From NCBI GenBank assembly GCA_013396635.1, contig WBMW01000582.1:2170678-2234677 (forward strand): 64,000 bases of DNA. The letters run 5' to 3'. The DNA is from Penelope pileata. Lineage: Eukaryota > Chordata > Aves > Galliformes > Cracidae. Position numbers and translations under genes: made by a program. This document shows positions 60,801 through 64,000 of this stretch, one piece after another. How positions within the stretch are numbered: position 1 is the stretch's first letter; each line of letters starts with the position of its first letter. The notes under the pieces are model-generated. The model was not told the origin of the DNA. It saw nothing but the letters and a program-made list of their open reading frames with translations, and ran no database searches.

Positions 60801-61129
60801 GTCTGCAGTACATTTCCAGAAACAACCCTTATTATTGCCTCAAAATATTCAAACTCATGCTGTCCATCCCTCCATACATTGCTGTATTCAACCAGTTGTG
60901 ATTAGCAGGGCAGGAGAACAGAAGGGAAGAAGAGACGAAGAGGGCAGCCAATTTGAATTCTCTCTCTTGAAGATGCAGTAAATTTTTTTAATTTTTTACA
61001 TCCCAAGTGAATGTCTTGGACATGAGATTAATGCTTCTGTTCTAAAGTGGAAATTGTAAGTACATCTTTAATGTATCTGAGTAGGTGCACTTCGAGAACT
61101 CTTCTCAGATCAGTTCTCAGCTGTGTTAG
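57801..61129. other. unique AT-rich non-coding DNA
   Basis: No repeat family or gene recognised apart from the (ATT)n microsatellite at 58788-58806. Frames are 89 codons or shorter. Confidence 0.5.
58788..58806. repeat. (ATT)n microsatellite
   Basis: Six ATT units, then attgtta. Not attached to a recognisable element. Confidence 0.9.
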
Positions 61130-62548
61130 TCAACTGCATGAACAACATCAGGATGCTGACCAAGCTTAAGACTGGAAGTCAGGGATGGGGAGCAGAATAA
61201 ATCCCCCACAATTCAGAAGGAAATAGGGAGCTGCTACTCCACCTCAACTATCACAAGTCCATATGTCTGGATGGGATCCACCCGAGGGTACTGAGGGAGC
61301 TGGCAGAAGTGGTTGCCAAGCTGCTTTCCATCATTTTTCAGCAGTCCTGGTCAACCAGAGAGGTTCCAGATGGCTGGAGGTTTGCCAGTATGATGCCCAT
61401 TTACAGGAAGGGCTGGAAAGAGGATCCAACGAACTATAGACCTGTCAGCCTGACCTTGATTTTGGGAAAGGTAGAGGAGAAGATTATCTTGAGTGCGATC
61501 ATATAGCAAGTGTGTGACAATCAGGGGATCAGGTCTAGCCAGCATGGGTTCATGAGAGACAGCTCCTACTTGACCTATCTGATCTCCTTCTATGACCAGG
61601 TGACCTTCCTAGGGGATGAGGGAAAGGCTGCAGATGTAGTCTACCGTGACTTTAGTAAAGCCTTTGACACTGTTTCCCACAGTATTCTCCTGAAGAAATT
61701 GGCAGCTCATGGCTTGGACAGATGTATTCTTCTCTGGGTTAAAAACTACCTGGATGGCAGGGCCCACAGGGAGTGGTGAATGGAGTTATGGCCAATTGCT
61801 AGCTGGATTTGAGTGGCATTCCCCTGGGTCCAGTATTGGGGCCAGTCCTGTTTAATATCTTCATTGGTGATCCGGACAAGGGAAACGAATGTACCCTCAG
61901 TAAGTCTGCAGATGACACCAAGTTGGGAGGACATGTTGATCTGCCTGAGGGTAAGAAGGCCCTACATATGGCTCTGGACAGGCTGGATTGCTGTGCTGAG
62001 GCCAATGGGATGACCTTCAACAAGATAAAATGCCAGGTCCCACACTTCGGTCACAACAACCTCATGCAACACTACAGGCCTGGGGCAAAGTGGCTGGAAA
62101 GCTGTATAGCGAAAAAGCTGCACAGCTGGGGGTACTGTTCAACAGCCAGTTGAACACAAATGTGCCCAGGTAGCCAAGGCGGCCAATGGCATCCTGGCTT
62201 ATATCAGAAAGTGTAGCCAGCAGTAGCAGGGAGGTGATTGGCAGAGTGCCCCTGGACTTGGCACTGGTGAGGCCTCACCTTGAGTACTGTGTTCAGATTT
62301 GGGTCCCTCACTACAGGAAAGTCATTAAGGCCTTGAAGTGTGTCCAAAGAAGGGGCAATGAAGCTGGTGAAGGGTCTGGAGCATGATTTTTATGAGGAGT
62401 GGGTGAGGGAACTCGGATTGTTTAATCTAGAGAAGAGGAGGCTCAGGGGAGACCTTATCACGCCCTACAACTGCCTGAAAGTAGGTTGTAGTGAGGTACA
62501 TGGGGGGTCAGCCTCTTCTCTCTGATGACTAGTGATAGAACAAGAGAT
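61130..62548 (+). mobile_element. CR1 LINE, 3' end cut off by another CR1
   Basis: Plus-strand ORF2 from near 61130 (LEVRDGEQNKSPTIQ at about 61170) through the whole RT domain to the C-terminal LGLFNLEKRRLRGDLITPYN. It stops at actagtgatagaacaagaga (62548), where the minus-strand CR1 begins with aatcatagaat. The missing 3' end may lie beyond the right edge of the window if the minus-strand element inserted into this one. It carries the longest stretch of RT in the window. Confidence 0.92.
61165..62525 (+). pseudogene. CR1 ORF2 remnant: reverse transcriptase, frameshifted
   Basis: Segments: 61309-61506 with WRFASMMPIYRKGWKEDPTN and YRPVSLT (fingers), ending at an in-frame TAG; 61510-61779 in the same frame with GIRSSQHGFMRDSSYLTYLI and DFSKAFDTVSHSILL (first catalytic aspartate), ending at TGA; then a frameshift to 61809-62153 with GPVLGPVLFNIFIGD and the box LSKSADDTKLGG, in which Ser replaces Phe/Tyr before ADD; then 62186-62386 with LALVRPHLEYCVQIWVPHYR and 62340-62525 with YEEWVRELGLFNLEKRRLRG. 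Two stops and at least two shifts prevent any full product. Confidence 0.9.
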
Positions 62549-64000
62549 AATCATAGAATCCTTAGAGTTGGAAGGGACCTTTAAAGGTCATCTAGTCTAA
62601 CTCCCCACCTAGATCAGGCTGCTCAGAGCTTGGTCCAGCCTGACCTTGAAAGTCTCCAGGGTCAGGGCTTCTACCACCTCTCTGAGCAACCTGTTCCAGT
62701 TCTTCACCACCCTTATTGCAAAAAACTTTTCCTTAAAACTAACCTAAAGTTCCTCTCTTTCAGTTTAAAGCCATTCCTCCTTGTCCTATCCCCACAGACC
62801 TTGCTGAAGAGTCGGTCCCCCTCTGTCTTATAGCTCCACTTCAGATATTGATAGGCAGCTATCAGGTCACCTCAAAGCCTTCTCTTCTCCAGAATGAATA
62901 GTCCCAGCTCTCTCAGCCTGTCCTCATAGGGGAGGTGTTGCATCCTCTGGATCATATTTGTGGCCCTCCTCTGGATGTGCTCCAACAGGTCCGTGTCTCT
63001 CCTGTGCTGAGGATGCCACATCTGGATGTAGTACTCCAGGTAAGGTCTCATGAGCTCAGAGTAGAGAGGTAAGATCACCTCCCTTGACCTGCTGGCCACC
63101 CCTCTTTTGATGCAGCCCAGAATTCTTTTGGCTTTGTGGGCTGCAAGGGCACATTGCTGGCTCTTGTCCAATTTACTATCTACGAGTACCCCCAAGCCCT
63201 TTTCAGCAGGGCTGTGCTCTATTCTTTCATCTCCCATCTTGTATTGATAGCAGGGGTTACCACAGCCCAGGTGCAAGACTTTGCACTTGGATTTGTTGAA
63301 CCTCATGAAGTTCTCCATTGCCCAGTGCTCAAGCCTGTCTAGATCTCTCTGGATAGCATCCCATCCCTCAGGTGTGTTGACTATACCACACAGCTTGGTA
63401 TAATCTGCAAATCTGCTGAGGGTGCACTTGATCTCACCATCAAGATCATTGATGAAGATATTGAAGGGTATTGGTCCCAGCACTGACCCCTGAGGGACCC
63501 CCACCCATCACGAAGCTCCATCCAGACACTGAGCCATTGACCACCACTCCCTGGGTTTGACCCTGCAGCCAATTCCTCATCCATTAAGCATTTCACCCAT
63601 CAAATCCATAACTTTCCATTTGGAGAGAAGGTTGTTGTGGGGGACTGTCAAAGGCCTTGCTGAAGTCCAGGTAGATTACATCAGTGGCTCTTCCCTTGTC
63701 CATTGATGCAGTCACACCATCATAGAAGGCCATGAGGGTGGTCAGGCAGGACTTGCCCTTGGTGAAGCCATGCTAGTTGTCTCATATCACCTCCCTCTCT
63801 TCCACATGCCTTAACATAACTTCCAGGAGGATCTGCTCCATGATCTTCCCCAGCAGAGGTGAGGCTGAGAGGTTGGTAGTTCTCCGGATCATCTTTTCTA
63901 CCCTTAAAAATGGGTGTGATATTACCTCTTCTCCAGTCACTAGGGTCTTCACCTGACTTCCATGACTTTTCAAATATCATTGAGGGCAGCTTGGCAACTA
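62549..64000 (-). mobile_element. CR1 LINE, running off the right edge
   Basis: 3' end at 62549 (aatcatagaatccttagagt, almost identical to the copy at 44907, so the same subfamily). It continues through the 3' UTR, RT C-terminus, palm and fingers to the window edge, at least 1.45 kb. It is tail-to-tail with the plus-strand CR1 that ends at 62548. Confidence 0.93.
62872..63980 (-). pseudogene. CR1 ORF2 remnant: RT with mutated active site
   Basis: The main frame is 63504-62872 (210 codons): GVPQGSVLGPIPFNIFINDL (residues 2-21), SRFADYTKLCGIV with the active-site box at residues 32-35, VLVDSKLDKSQQCALAAHKA, then LYSELMRPYLEYYIQMW and YEDRLRELGLFILEKRRL. The second catalytic aspartate of FADD is Tyr35 (TAT on the minus strand, 63400-63402), a change expected to abolish polymerisation. 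Upstream, 63980-63720 holds SGEDPSDWRRGNITPIFKGR and DDPENYQPLSLT in another frame. The adjoining frame 63596-63381 covers the region between with shifts. Confidence 0.9.

Overview
The window looks like gene-poor nuclear DNA from a bird, most likely a galliform. The case rests on its repeats: about 16 CR1 LINE pieces on both strands, three copies of a Galluhop-type mariner element (a family described from chicken), and solo LTRs of avian ERVL-like and alpharetrovirus-like retroviruses. The background is AT-rich with many short A/T tracts. A 216-base run of N (26021-26236) and single Ns at 4175 and 49971 show a draft assembly. I see no intact host gene, convincing exon, tRNA, rRNA or CRISPR array.

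Layout. 0-12 kb: a faint CR1 relic (486-575), CR1 pieces at 1424, 3694 and 10758, a solo alpharetrovirus-like LTR (4516-4861), a second LTR (7244-7673) and two mariner copies in opposite orientation (7850-8380, 9685-10246). 11.2-24 kb: a long AT-rich stretch with almost no recognisable repeats. 24-26.7 kb: a CR1 cluster. A minus-strand copy with an endonuclease-RT internal deletion lies head-to-head with a plus-strand copy that contains the assembly gap, and a short third piece follows. 27.2-29.1 kb: protein-like but broken reading frames on the minus strand that I cannot assign to a family. 29.5-36.8 kb: a CR1 ending in a (TTCTA)n microsatellite, two ERVL-like solo LTRs in opposite orientation, and a CR1 between them. 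36.8-57 kb: mostly unique DNA with an ancient CR1, a CR1 interrupted by a solo LTR (45088-45550), two more CR1 pieces and a third mariner (56218-56766). 57-64 kb: a CR1 at 57053, then two CR1s tail to tail, the second running off the right edge.

All recognisable coding sequence belongs to transposable elements and is broken by truncation, frameshift, internal deletion or loss of catalytic residues. The genes therefore do not work together in any way. The window is a record of successive insertions. I did not find a new functional system. The points most worth checking are the unidentified pseudogene-like region, the nested LTR, the inverted LTR pair and the differing mariner deletion forms.
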